Origin: Oricola sp.
GTDB lineage: Bacteria; Pseudomonadota; Alphaproteobacteria; Rhizobiales; Rhizobiaceae
Direction of reading: 5' to 3'
NCBI RefSeq assembly: GCF_022763245.1
Contig: NZ_JALEGV010000012.1
Location: forward strand, 310,001-374,000
DNA: 64,000 bases
A model generated the notes under the pieces. It had not been told where the DNA came from, searched no databases, and saw only the letters and a program-made list of their open reading frames with translations. The position numbers and the translations under genes were made by a program. Positions 8,450-16,719 of this stretch are shown one piece after another (positions within the stretch are counted from its first letter, which is position 1; every line of letters begins with the position of its first letter).

Positions 8450-9457
8450 TCAGCTTCGCAGGGCCATTCCGTTTGCGTCGAAGAGATGGCCGGCATCGGC
8501 GTCCGGCGAGAGATACACGGTCTCGCCGGCCTCGAACGCGTGGATCCCGACCGCTCGAGCATTGACGGTTCCGGCGCGCTCGGTTTCCACATGCACGAAG
8601 GTGTCACTGCCGAGCTCCTCGGAAAGCAGGACCGTTCCCCTCCAGCTTCCATGTTCGCGCGAGATCGCGACGTGCTCCGGACGGATGCCGTAGCAATGCG
8701 CGCCCTGCGCCTCGGCGAGTTCGCCCTCGATCAGGTTCATGCGCGGCGACCCGATGAACCCGGCAACGAAACGCGTCCGCGGCTTTTCGTAGAGTTCCAT
8801 CGGCGTTCCGACCTGCTCTACATGGCCCTGATTGAGGACGACGATCCGATCCGCGAGCGTCATCGCCTCGACCTGGTCATGCGTCACATAGATCATCGTC
8901 GTGCCCTCCAGCCGCTTGTGCAGCCGGGCGATCTCGATGCGGGTGTCGACGCGCAGCGCGGCGTCGAGATTGGACAGAGGCTCGTCGAACAGGAAGACCT
9001 TCGGCTTGCGCGTGATCGCCCGGCCGATGGCCACGCGCTGCCGCTGACCGCCGGAAAGCTGTTTCGGCTTGCGGTCGAGATACTCCGATATCTGCAGCAT
9101 CTCCGCCGCCTCTCGGATGCGCCTGTCGGCTGCTTCCTTGTCGAGCTTCGCCTGCTCCAGACCGAAGGCCATGTTCTCGTAGACGCTCATATGCGGATAG
9201 AGCGCATAGGACTGGAACACCATGGAGATGCCGCGCCTCGCCGGAAGAACGCCGTTGACGCGCTCGCCGTCGATATGGAGGTCGCCGCTGGTGATGTCCT
9301 CCAGCCCCGCGATCAGGCGCAGAAGCGTGGATTTCCCGCAGCCCGACGGGCCGACGAAGACGACGAACTCGCCCTTCTCGAGGCTGAGATTGACGTCCTT
9401 GAGCACCTTCACGCTGCCGAACGACTTGTGGATCGACTTCAGTTCGACGGATGCCAT
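8450..9457 (-). CDS. ABC sugar importer ATP-binding protein (UgpC/MalK type)
   Basis: This 335-residue ATPase powers the sugar importer encoded beside it. It has Walker A GPSGCGKST (residues 36-44), the Q-loop in MVFQSYALYP, signature LSGGQRQR, Walker B VFLFDEPLSNLD and the switch histidine in YVTHDQVEAM. About 110 further residues form the C-terminal OB-fold (TOBE) regulatory domain typical of MalK/UgpC, which energise CUT1-class oligosaccharide and glycerol-phosphate importers. It sits four bases after the second permease gene, so the order is binding protein, permease, permease, ATPase. Confidence 0.95.
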   Translation of the reverse strand: MASVELKSIHKSFGSVKVLKDVNLSLEKGEFVVFVGPSGCGKSTLLRLIAGLEDITSGDLHIDGERVNGVLPARRGISMVFQSYALYPHMSVYENMAFGLEQAKLDKEAADRRIREAAEMLQISEYLDRKPKQLSGGQRQRVAIGRAITRKPKVFLFDEPLSNLDAALRVDTRIEIARLHKRLEGTTMIYVTHDQVEAMTLADRIVVLNQGHVEQVGTPMELYEKPRTRFVAGFIGSPRMNLIEGELAEAQGAHCYGIRPEHVAISREHGSWRGTVLLSEELGSDTFVHVETERAGTVNARAVGIHAFEAGETVYLSPDADAGHLFDANGMALRS

Positions 9458-9461
9458 TGGC

Positions 9462-10301
9462 TTACCCTTTCACCGCGCCGGCGGTCAGGCCGGACACGAT
9501 CTTTCGCTGGAAGACGAGAACGAGGACGATCAGCGGCAGCGTCACGATCACCGATGCGGCCATGATGTTGCCCCACGGCACCTCGAACTCGGAAAGCCCG
9601 GAGATCAGCGCGATCGCAACTGGCACGGTGCGCTGCCCGTCCGTCGACAGGAATGTCAGCGCGAACAGGAACTCGTTCCAGGCATGGATGAAGGCGAGCA
9701 GGCCCGTCGTGACCATCGCCGGCCACATGAGCGGCAGGAAGATCCGCCGGATGATGGTGAAAGAGGACGCGCCGTCCATGATCGCGGCCTCCTCGATCTC
9801 GATGGGCATCTTGCGCATGAAGGTCGTCAGCACCCAGACCGTGAACGGCAGTGTGAAGATCATGTAGGAGAAGACCAGCGACCACAGCGAGTTGAACAGG
9901 CCGAGGATGCGGATCACCTCGAACAGGCCGGACAGCACCGCGATTTGCGGAAACATCGAGACCGACAGAATGGTCAACAGCAGGAGCCCGCGTCCCCGGA
10001 ACCGGATGCGGCTGAGCGCAAAGGCCGCCGTCACCGCCAGGAACAGCGAGATGCAGACCACGACGGTGGCGACGAAGACGGAATTCAGGATCTGCTTTCC
10101 GAAGACGCCGTCGGCGATCATCCCCCAGTAATTGGCGAAGGTCACCGCCGTCGGAAGGTAATTGACCTCGAAGATCGCCTGGCCCGATTCCAGCGACGTC
10201 AGGATCGCGTAATAGAACGGGAAGACCGCCTGCAGGATGATGACGGCGACCAGCAGGTAGAAACCGGCGGTCTTCGCCAGGCGGGTGATGGCAGGGCTCA
10301 T
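9462..10301 (-). CDS. ABC sugar importer permease 2 (MalG type)
   Basis: This 279-residue inner-membrane permease has six predicted membrane segments and the EAA loop that docks on the ATPase (IEIEEAAIMDGASSFTIIRRIFLPLMWP, read in two parts). It pairs with the permease just upstream. The ATG at 10301 overlaps the stop of that gene (ATGA) and is followed by MSPAITRLAK and a first hydrophobic helix, so longer in-frame readings that run back across the neighbouring gene are rejected. It belongs to the CUT1 carbohydrate class. Confidence 0.94.
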   Translation of the reverse strand: MSPAITRLAKTAGFYLLVAVIILQAVFPFYYAILTSLESGQAIFEVNYLPTAVTFANYWGMIADGVFGKQILNSVFVATVVVCISLFLAVTAAFALSRIRFRGRGLLLLTILSVSMFPQIAVLSGLFEVIRILGLFNSLWSLVFSYMIFTLPFTVWVLTTFMRKMPIEIEEAAIMDGASSFTIIRRIFLPLMWPAMVTTGLLAFIHAWNEFLFALTFLSTDGQRTVPVAIALISGLSEFEVPWGNIMAASVIVTLPLIVLVLVFQRKIVSGLTAGAVKG

Positions 10302-11242
10302 TCGTCCGCCTCCACATTCATCCGTGTCGCGTAAATGAAGCTGATCGTCAGAAGCGCGACGATCAGGAACAACAGGGTCGAGGCGGCGGAGCCGTAGGCG
10401 AATTTGTCGAAGTCGAACAGGTTCTCGCGCGCGAAGACCGACATGGTGCGCGTGCGGTCGTTGTTGGGCGTCAGCACATAGACGATGTCGAAGACGCGCA
10501 GCGCGTCGAGTGCGCGAAAGACGACTGCGACGAGCACCGCCGGCATGATCAGCGGCAAGGTCACCTTGCGAAACAGCCGCACCGGATTGACCCCGTCGAG
10601 CTTCGCGGCCTCGTAGATGTCGGCCGGAACCATCTGCAGGCCGGCCAGGATGAGCAGCGCCATGAAGGGCGTCGTCTTCCAGATGTCGACCATCATCACG
10701 GCGATCATCGCGGTATCGGGGGACGCGGTCCAGGCGATCGGGTCGGAGATCAGGTGCAGCCTGATCAGCATGTCGTTCAGGATGCCGAACTGGTCGTGCA
10801 TCATCCAGGCCCACATCTTGGCCGAGACGATGGTCGGGATCGCCCAGGGGATCAACACGGCGGCGCGCACCAGCGCCCTTCCCTTGAACGAGGTGTTCAG
10901 GACGAGCGCGATCACCAGCCCGAAGACGGTCTCGAAGAAGACCGAGGTGACGGTGAAGCGCAGCGTGTTCCAGACGGCGGACCACCACCCCTCGTCGGCG
11001 AGAAGGCCGAAATACTCGCCCTCCCCGTCGCCGTAATCCAGATATTCCAGGTAGTTCCTGAAACCGATCCATTGCGCCTCGGAGGTGAAGTCGATGGAGG
11101 CGTCGGTGAAGCCGAAATAGATAGTCCGGGCAAGCGGATAGAGGGCGACAGCCGCCAGAACGACGAGCATCGGCGCAAGGAACAGCCACGCCGAGAGGAT
11201 GCGCTGGCGCGAAAGCGTCGATATGGCGGTTCGTGTTGTCAT
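10298..11242 (-). CDS. ABC sugar importer permease 1 (MalF type)
   Basis: This 314-residue permease has an N-terminal membrane segment (ILSAWLFLAPMLVVLAAVAL), a periplasmic stretch and five further helices. The EAA loop is visible as IYEAAKLDGVNPVRLF followed by VTLPLIMPA. It forms a heterodimer with the downstream permease to build the channel of a CUT1-type sugar importer. It follows the binding-protein gene after 58 bases that hold a perfect 11-bp hairpin, and it overlaps the next permease by four bases. Confidence 0.94.
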   Translation of the reverse strand: MTTRTAISTLSRQRILSAWLFLAPMLVVLAAVALYPLARTIYFGFTDASIDFTSEAQWIGFRNYLEYLDYGDGEGEYFGLLADEGWWSAVWNTLRFTVTSVFFETVFGLVIALVLNTSFKGRALVRAAVLIPWAIPTIVSAKMWAWMMHDQFGILNDMLIRLHLISDPIAWTASPDTAMIAVMMVDIWKTTPFMALLILAGLQMVPADIYEAAKLDGVNPVRLFRKVTLPLIMPAVLVAVVFRALDALRVFDIVYVLTPNNDRTRTMSVFARENLFDFDKFAYGSAASTLLFLIVALLTISFIYATRMNVEADE

Positions 11243-11261
11243 TCCCCTCTCCTGCGATAAC

Positions 11262-11288
11262 GCACCGTCCGGTCAGGCCGGACGGTGC
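11262..11288 (-). promoter_or_regulatory. Intercistronic hairpin between binding-protein and permease genes
   Basis: GCACCGTCCGG and CCGGACGGTGC form a perfect 11-bp stem with a 5-base loop just after the binding-protein stop codon. No T-run follows, so it is not a classic terminator. By analogy with malE-malF, such a stem would protect the upstream mRNA 3' end and keep the binding protein in excess over the membrane parts. Confidence 0.7.
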
Positions 11289-11300
11289 TGCGCCGGCGTC

Positions 11301-12566
11301 TTACCAGCTGTTGCCCTTGAGGCGCTTCAGCTTGGCCTCGAGCTTGGCGAGGTTCTGCTTCGCGGAACCGTCACCGGACAGCGTGTTGTGAACCGCGGTC
11401 CAGAACTCCGAAGACACCTCGTTATATTTGCGCTTGGTCGCGGCCGACGGACGCGGCAGCGCATTGTCTACGACCGGCTTCCACAGCGGGATGAATTCCT
11501 GCTCTGCGGCCACGTCGGCATCCGCATAGACGGCGTTCAGCGTCGGCGGGCGCGAGGTCTCGATGGCGCGTTCCTTCTGGTTGTCGTAATTGTTCAGGAA
11601 CCGGACCAGTTCGATCGCTTCCTCGGGGTGCTCGGAGTATTTCGACACGCCGAGATGCCATCCGCCAAGGGTCGCGGCCGATTTTTCGCCTTCCGCGCCG
11701 ACCGGCAGCGTCGTGACGGCGAACTTGCCCTTCACCGGGGAATCGTCGCCCGCGGCCAGCGCATAGGCGTAGTTCCAGTTGCGCATGAAGACGGCGTTGC
11801 CCGACTGGAACACGCCGCGCGCATCCTCTTCCTTGTAGTTGAGAACGCCTTCCGGAGCGATCGTGCCGATCCAGGACTTCGCCAGATCGAGCGCCTCGGC
11901 CGCCTTGTCGTTGTTGATGCCGATGGAGCCGTCCGCCTCGACGATGCGGCCGCCGCCGAAGCTGGCGATCCATTCCTGCGCGTTGCAGGTCAGGCCCTCA
12001 TAGGCCGCGCCCTGGAAAACGAAGCCCCACATGTCGCCGTTTCCGGCCTCGCGCTCGGCATCCATGATCTTCTGCGCGGTTGCGGTCATTTCCTGCCAGG
12101 TGGCCGGAACCTCTTCGCCATATTTGTCGAGCAGGTCCTTGCGGTAATAGAGTGCCGGCGCGCCGAGGAACATCGGCAGCGCGACGAGCTTGCCGTCGAC
12201 CATCTGCGATTCGACGGCTGCCGGGACGTAGTCATCGATGATGTCGGCATAGGCCTCCTTCAGATCGACGAAATGATCCGCGATCTGCGCCGCGCCGATG
12301 ACATCGATGCGATAGACGTCGATGTCGGTCGATTTCGCTGCGAGCCAGAGCTTGTACTGGCTGAACTGGTCGGTCGTCGATTCCGGCATCGAGACGATCT
12401 CGACCTTGTGGCCCGTCTGTTCCTCGAACCGGTCGAGCTCCTTGCGCAGGACCTCGTTGTCCTTGCCGATCGCGCCGTGGACAATGGCGAGATCGGTGGC
12501 GCCGGCCGACAAGGACAACATCGTCGCCGCGGCCAATGCCGCCGTGAATTTTCCGATATGTTTCAT
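11301..12566 (-). CDS. ABC sugar importer periplasmic substrate-binding protein (extracellular solute-binding family 1)
   Basis: This 421-residue binding protein captures the sugar in the periplasm and delivers it to the permease pair. A signal peptide covers about residues 1-23 (MKHIGKFTAALAAATMLSLSAGA), with the mature chain from TDLAIVHG. The DQFSQYKLWLAA segment and the later GGWHLGVSKYSEHPEEA segment are typical of MalE/UgpB-like family 1 proteins. The ATG at 12566 is chosen because it starts a proper signal peptide. A 77-base gap separates it from the upstream PHP-type gene. Confidence 0.94.
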   Translation of the reverse strand: MKHIGKFTAALAAATMLSLSAGATDLAIVHGAIGKDNEVLRKELDRFEEQTGHKVEIVSMPESTTDQFSQYKLWLAAKSTDIDVYRIDVIGAAQIADHFVDLKEAYADIIDDYVPAAVESQMVDGKLVALPMFLGAPALYYRKDLLDKYGEEVPATWQEMTATAQKIMDAEREAGNGDMWGFVFQGAAYEGLTCNAQEWIASFGGGRIVEADGSIGINNDKAAEALDLAKSWIGTIAPEGVLNYKEEDARGVFQSGNAVFMRNWNYAYALAAGDDSPVKGKFAVTTLPVGAEGEKSAATLGGWHLGVSKYSEHPEEAIELVRFLNNYDNQKERAIETSRPPTLNAVYADADVAAEQEFIPLWKPVVDNALPRPSAATKRKYNEVSSEFWTAVHNTLSGDGSAKQNLAKLEAKLKRLKGNSW

Positions 12567-12643
12567 AGCCTTTTCTCCCTTTGGCCCTTCTTCACGATAA
12601 GAAGCATTCCACGGCGCAACCCGGAGGCCCGCCGCCCGTACTT

Positions 12644-14203
12644 TCAGTTTCCCCTGCAAAAGATCGGCGAGGTCCAAGCCGTCTGGCCGCCCAACTGCCG
12701 CAGCCGCGCATAGACGCATTCGCCGCTCGAAAATTCGCCGAGATCGACGGTTCCGCGCCACTGCCATTGCCGCGGCAGCGGCAGGGTGTGGAACCGATAG
12801 GCCGGCGTGTCGATGGGCCCAAGATTGCCCGAGACGGCGCCCTCGAACAGGCGACCGACGGGTATCTCGACCGACTTGCCGGACAGCATGGCCCTCACCG
12901 TGGCGTCGCTGCCCGTGCGGATGCGGAGCGCGAAGCCCTGGGTCGCCGACGTGACATTGTTGGGATTGGCGTCCGCCGTCACGGCGAACCGTACGACGCC
13001 GTCCTCCAGCGCGATCCGCGGCAGCGCATGGCCGCTGTCCTCTCCTTCGAGCGGCGAGACGATCTCCGCGCCGCGAAAGCGCGGCTCGACCGCCAGGATG
13101 TCCGCGCCCTCGATCGACACCTCGCCCTCCCAGCGATGGGAACGTCCGCGCGCGCCCCAGCCGAGCTCGACATAAAGGATCGTCTCGACCGCGGCGCTGC
13201 GGCCGGGATCGATCACCGCGGGCTGCACTTCCGGTGAGATTCGTTTCCAGAGCCGTCCGTTGCGGACGACGTCGATCGTGTCGATGAAGCCGCCGGCGAC
13301 GGCCTCGATACGCATCGCCGCGTTGCCGGTCGGCGCGACGACGCCCCCCTGCACCGTGTCGCCGACAGCCGTCAGCAGATGGATGTTGTCGCCCGTCAGC
13401 GCGTTGGTCGAGCGCCCGCGCATCGCCGACCAGATCGCGTCGCGGTCACGACCCGCGGCGTAGAGCCCCGTGCGACCATGGCCATAGGAGCCCGGAAAGC
13501 CGGAATGGTGATCGGTGTTGCCGACGATGCCGAAGACATGGCCGCGCGCGAGACCCGACGCCATGGTCGAGCGGCCGTCGACCGGCCCCATGGAATGCAG
13601 GTATGAGCGGTCGTTTTCCGAGTTCTCGGCGCAGCCATGCATGGAGAACATCTCCACGAAGGGCGAGAGGTCGCGATCGAACGTGTCCCAGTTGATGCCG
13701 CGCGCACCCTGCCGGTAGCCGATGTGATGCGGGAAGGCGAGCGCGCGGTCGCCCTTGGCGGAAGCGAGCGCGTCGCGAAGTTCCGCCGGACTGTCGGCGA
13801 ACTGGATCTCCGCAGGATCGAGATCGGCATAGACGATCGTGTAGTCGCCATGCGCGCAGGAATGGATCTCGTAGCCTGGAAAGACAGCGAACCGGCCTTC
13901 CTCTTCAAAGGACTTCAGGGTCTCGAAGTGGCCGGTCCAGTTCCTTGCCAGCTTGGCGAAGCCCTTGACGTGGAAATCGACGATATGGGCGACGCTCGGC
14001 TCGTCGATCGGCATGTCCGGCCAGGCCGCATGGCCGGTGATCGACACGAAATCGAGCTGCAGCGCGGCCCGCGCCAATGCGTCCTCGATACGACCGTGAC
14101 CGTAGGACAGACCGCAATGATTGTGGATGTCGCCATACAGAGGCTGGAGCCCCAGCGACGCGGCGAGCGGCGTCAGGCGCGCCGGCAATGACGACATGGC
14201 CAT
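12644..14203 (-). CDS. PHP-superfamily metal-dependent hydrolase with C-terminal beta-rich extension
   Basis: This 519-residue protein starts with a PHP-type domain: the metal site GDIHNHCGLSYGHG puts H27 and H29 in place, FPGYEIH and FPHHIGY supply further ligands, and GNTDHHSG closes the site. PHP proteins are phosphoesterases or other metal hydrolases; CehA-type carbamate hydrolases and DUF3604 proteins share the layout. The last roughly 200 residues are rich in short strands and have no function I recognise. AGGAGG precedes the ATG at 14203, which overlaps the stop of the oxidoreductase gene by one base (TGATG). Its role in the sugar cluster is unknown; hydrolysis of a modified sugar derivative is possible. 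Confidence 0.82.
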   Translation of the reverse strand: MAMSSLPARLTPLAASLGLQPLYGDIHNHCGLSYGHGRIEDALARAALQLDFVSITGHAAWPDMPIDEPSVAHIVDFHVKGFAKLARNWTGHFETLKSFEEEGRFAVFPGYEIHSCAHGDYTIVYADLDPAEIQFADSPAELRDALASAKGDRALAFPHHIGYRQGARGINWDTFDRDLSPFVEMFSMHGCAENSENDRSYLHSMGPVDGRSTMASGLARGHVFGIVGNTDHHSGFPGSYGHGRTGLYAAGRDRDAIWSAMRGRSTNALTGDNIHLLTAVGDTVQGGVVAPTGNAAMRIEAVAGGFIDTIDVVRNGRLWKRISPEVQPAVIDPGRSAAVETILYVELGWGARGRSHRWEGEVSIEGADILAVEPRFRGAEIVSPLEGEDSGHALPRIALEDGVVRFAVTADANPNNVTSATQGFALRIRTGSDATVRAMLSGKSVEIPVGRLFEGAVSGNLGPIDTPAYRFHTLPLPRQWQWRGTVDLGEFSSGECVYARLRQLGGQTAWTSPIFCRGN

Positions 14204-15465
14204 CAGAGCGCCTCCTGCGTGTCGGGATCGTAGGGCCGGCCGCCATCGCGCAGCGAGGCCTGCGCGGCCAGCACCAGGCGCAACGAGGCGACGCCCTCGC
14301 GCACGCCGACGGGCGGCGCTTCGCCGCCGCAGAAGCGACGCAGCGTGCGCACCAGTTCCAGGTCGGCGCCGAAATGGGTCGAAGACCGCTCGGGATTGGT
14401 AAAGGACAGGGTCTCGTGCTTGCGGCCGTGATCGGCGACGACGTCGATCGTGCCGGAATGGCGTTCCATGCGGAGCCGGCCCGTCGATCCGACGATCTCG
14501 AGCGTTTCCTGGTCCTCGGCCCACGGACCGAAGATGGAAAAGAACAGGCATGCCGACATGCCGTTCTCGTAGCGGACCGTGATGATGGCGTGATCGTCGA
14601 TGTCGGAGCCCGGCAGGTAGACGCAGGTGTCGTTGCGATCCTCGATCCGCGCGGCATGGCTCCAGCTCGGATTGGCGGCCGCGCCAACGCCCTCGAAACG
14701 GTCCACCAGGGTCTCGTGGCGGCGATAGGGGCACTCGCGATCGCATTTGCTGCAGCGCTGTGGCGCGTTCGGGTCCGGCTTGAACACCGAACTGCGTCCG
14801 CCGATCGCCGACACCGAGACCGGCCGCGCGCCCGCGACCCAGTTCAAGACGTCGAAATGGTGCGATCCCTTGTCGTTGATCGCCCCGCCGGACGCGGCAT
14901 TGCTGCGATGCCAGAGCTGCAGGTAGCGCGTATAGGGGATGACCGACCGCAGCAGGATCATCTGCGGGTCGCCGATCGCCCCGTCCTTCGCCAGCCTGAC
15001 GGTCTCGATCCACGGGCGCTCGTAGCGGCGCGTGAACCCCATCAGGACAGGCTCGCCGCCCCGCTCTTCGGCGCGCAGGATCGCTTCGGCGTCGTCCAGC
15101 GTCACCGAGATGGGCTTGTCGAGATAGACCCGCTTGCCCGCGCGGATCGCGGCCTCCACGGGCTCGCGGTGCGCGTTGGTGTGCGTGGTCACCAGGACGA
15201 GATCGACGGCGGGGTTGTCGACCGCGGCCTCGAGCGTGTCGAACACGGTGACGGCATGTCCGATGCCCGCGCTCTCATAGATGCCTGTCAAATGCTCCGC
15301 TGCGTAGCTCGCCCGCTCGGGAAGCCGGTCGAACACGCCGACGACGCGAAAGCCCGTTTCCTTCGCGATCTCCGCCATGCGCGTGCCGACGAAATACACG
15401 CCGCGCTCGCCCGCGCCGATGATGGATACGCCGATTGTCTTGTTGTCTGGGCGCTCGTGGAGCAT
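14203..15465 (-). CDS. Gfo/Idh/MocA family NAD(P)-dependent oxidoreductase with a cysteine knuckle
   Basis: This 420-residue enzyme has a Rossmann NAD(P)-binding half (VSIIGAGERG, residues 13-20), the D-K-P sequence with catalytic lysine K117, and the C-terminal Gfo/Idh/MocA domain (GGAINDKGSHHFDVLNW). Members oxidise or reduce sugar, inositol or uronate hydroxyls. Unusual is an inserted C-x2-C-x3-C knuckle (C238, C241, C245) before PYRRHE, which could bind a metal. It is the first structural gene downstream of the GntR regulator, separated by 85 bases containing an inverted-repeat operator candidate, and it probably heads the cluster transcript. Confidence 0.9.
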   Translation of the reverse strand: MLHERPDNKTIGVSIIGAGERGVYFVGTRMAEIAKETGFRVVGVFDRLPERASYAAEHLTGIYESAGIGHAVTVFDTLEAAVDNPAVDLVLVTTHTNAHREPVEAAIRAGKRVYLDKPISVTLDDAEAILRAEERGGEPVLMGFTRRYERPWIETVRLAKDGAIGDPQMILLRSVIPYTRYLQLWHRSNAASGGAINDKGSHHFDVLNWVAGARPVSVSAIGGRSSVFKPDPNAPQRCSKCDRECPYRRHETLVDRFEGVGAAANPSWSHAARIEDRNDTCVYLPGSDIDDHAIITVRYENGMSACLFFSIFGPWAEDQETLEIVGSTGRLRMERHSGTIDVVADHGRKHETLSFTNPERSSTHFGADLELVRTLRRFCGGEAPPVGVREGVASLRLVLAAQASLRDGGRPYDPDTQEAL

Positions 15466-15503
15466 CCGTTGCCTCGGTCAGTCTCTGTGTCGAGGCGACG
15501 CTA

Positions 15504-15543
15504 TTTGAGTATATAAATTGCTACAATATGGATTGTACTCAAA
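15504..15543. promoter_or_regulatory. Inverted repeat TTTGAGTA...TACTCAAA, candidate operator of the sugar cluster
   Basis: TTTGAGTA (15504-15511) and TACTCAAA (15536-15543) are perfect inverted arms whose centres are 32 bases apart, about three helical turns. They flank an AT-rich stretch in the 85 bases before the oxidoreductase gene; one arm overlaps a TATACT sequence that could be a -10. A related sequence (TATACTCAA) occurs before the GntR-type gene, suggesting one regulator for both promoters. Confidence 0.5.
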
Positions 15544-15550
15544 CGTGTGA

Positions 15551-16636
15551 TTACGGCTCCGTGACGGAGCCATGCGCCTGATAATCGATCGTCAGGTAAT
15601 GGGTCTCCGGCTCACGATCGGTCCCGGCGATCCGGTCCGCGACCAGTTCCTCGAAGACCTTGAGCTTTTCCGCGTTGGAATTGCCGACGACGTCAAAGCG
15701 ACCGAGGTGCTCGGATGCGAAATCGACGCTGGCGAGCAGGATGACGCTGACATCCTTGCCTGCCTCCTGGCCGATCTCCGACAGGGCCCGCTCAAGGATG
15801 AAACCCTCGACGACGCCCCAGACGATCAGGGCGGTGAACGGCAGGGCGCCGCCCTTACCCTTGAGCCCTTCCAGCGCCGAAGAAATGTCGGAGATCTGAT
15901 AGCTCCCCGGCAGCCGATCGACCTCCACCAGCCAGCTTCTCGAGGGATCCGGCAACGCCGCGCTGAGCAACTCGAACTCCCGGCGCGCCATTGCGATCTG
16001 CCGCGCCCGATGGGCCGACGTCAGAAATGCGATCCGCTCATGCCCCTTCTCCCGCAGGATGCGGAAGGCGACCGACACGGCTTCGCGCCAATTCGTTCCG
16101 ACGGAATCGACATCGATCCCGGTCGCCGACACCCCGTCGACGACGATGGAATCCACATGCCGATGCAGGGCGGCGAGAAAGGCGATCGACAGGACCTCGA
16201 AATTGACCTGCAGCAGGCACGTCTTGAACCGGCCGATCCGCTGGAGCACGGACAGGGCCTGTTCCTCCGTGGAAAACCCGATCTGCAGGATCGAAAGGCC
16301 GCGGGATTTCAGCCGGCTCTCCATTTCCTGCAGGAGATTGCGAGCCAGCCGGCTGTCCGACGACCGGTAGAGAACGAGCAGATCGCCCTCGTAGTCGGCC
16401 TGCGCCGGCGCGCGTTCGTCCGGATCCGCGACCACGATCCCCGCGCCGGGCCGCGAACGAAGCGCGCCACTGTCCATATAGGGTCGCAACGCCTCTTCGA
16501 CGGTGCGTTGCGCGGTCTGGAAGCGGCGCATGATCTGCCGCATGGTCGGCAGTCGGTCGCCGGGTTCGGACGACGCGATGGTCTCCTCGACCCAAGCGCG
16601 GATATTCGCGACAGCGGATTGCGTTTGCGGGCGCAT
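15551..16636 (-). CDS. GntR-type regulator with LacI/periplasmic-binding-like sensor domain
   Basis: This 361-residue regulator has an N-terminal GntR winged helix (about residues 8-72; DRLPTMRQIMRRFQTAQRTVEEAL, read in parts) and a C-terminal sugar-binding domain like that of LacI (RGLSILQIGF near residue 115, VDSIVVDG, GHERIAFLTSAHRARQIAMARR, PFTALIVWG). That layout is found in AraR-like regulators, which bind a free or phosphorylated sugar. It lies directly upstream of the oxidoreductase gene and most likely controls the sugar cluster. Similar ACTCA-containing sequences lie before both it and that gene, suggesting autoregulation. Confidence 0.88.
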   Translation of the reverse strand: MRPQTQSAVANIRAWVEETIASSEPGDRLPTMRQIMRRFQTAQRTVEEALRPYMDSGALRSRPGAGIVVADPDERAPAQADYEGDLLVLYRSSDSRLARNLLQEMESRLKSRGLSILQIGFSTEEQALSVLQRIGRFKTCLLQVNFEVLSIAFLAALHRHVDSIVVDGVSATGIDVDSVGTNWREAVSVAFRILREKGHERIAFLTSAHRARQIAMARREFELLSAALPDPSRSWLVEVDRLPGSYQISDISSALEGLKGKGGALPFTALIVWGVVEGFILERALSEIGQEAGKDVSVILLASVDFASEHLGRFDVVGNSNAEKLKVFEELVADRIAGTDREPETHYLTIDYQAHGSVTEP

Positions 16637-16645
16637 TCGCGTTTA

Positions 16646-16667
16646 TTGCACTCAGTTTATACTCAAT
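16646..16667. promoter_or_regulatory. Repeated ACTCA element in the GntR-type gene promoter
   Basis: TTGCACTCAG and TTATACTCAAT stand in tandem ten to thirty bases upstream of the regulator's ATG at 16636. On the minus strand the second reads TTGAGTATAAA, matching one arm of the inverted repeat at 15504-15543 and containing a -10-like TATAAA. A repressor bound here would block its own promoter. The assignment is inference. Confidence 0.4.
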
Positions 16668-16719
16668 ACAAGTCCGGCGCGCTCATTTCATTGCGCTCGA
16701 CGGTGCCGCGCCTGCGGCT

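Noticed and set aside
9462-11189. Single 575-residue protein spanning both sugar permeases
   Set aside because: Only its C-terminal 279 residues form the second permease. The rest is an out-of-frame reading of the first permease gene, which has its own complete frame.
12644-15013. 789-residue protein covering the PHP gene and part of the oxidoreductase gene
   Set aside because: The first 270 residues lie out of frame across the oxidoreductase gene, which is well supported; the ATG at 14203 with AGGAGG starts the real PHP protein.
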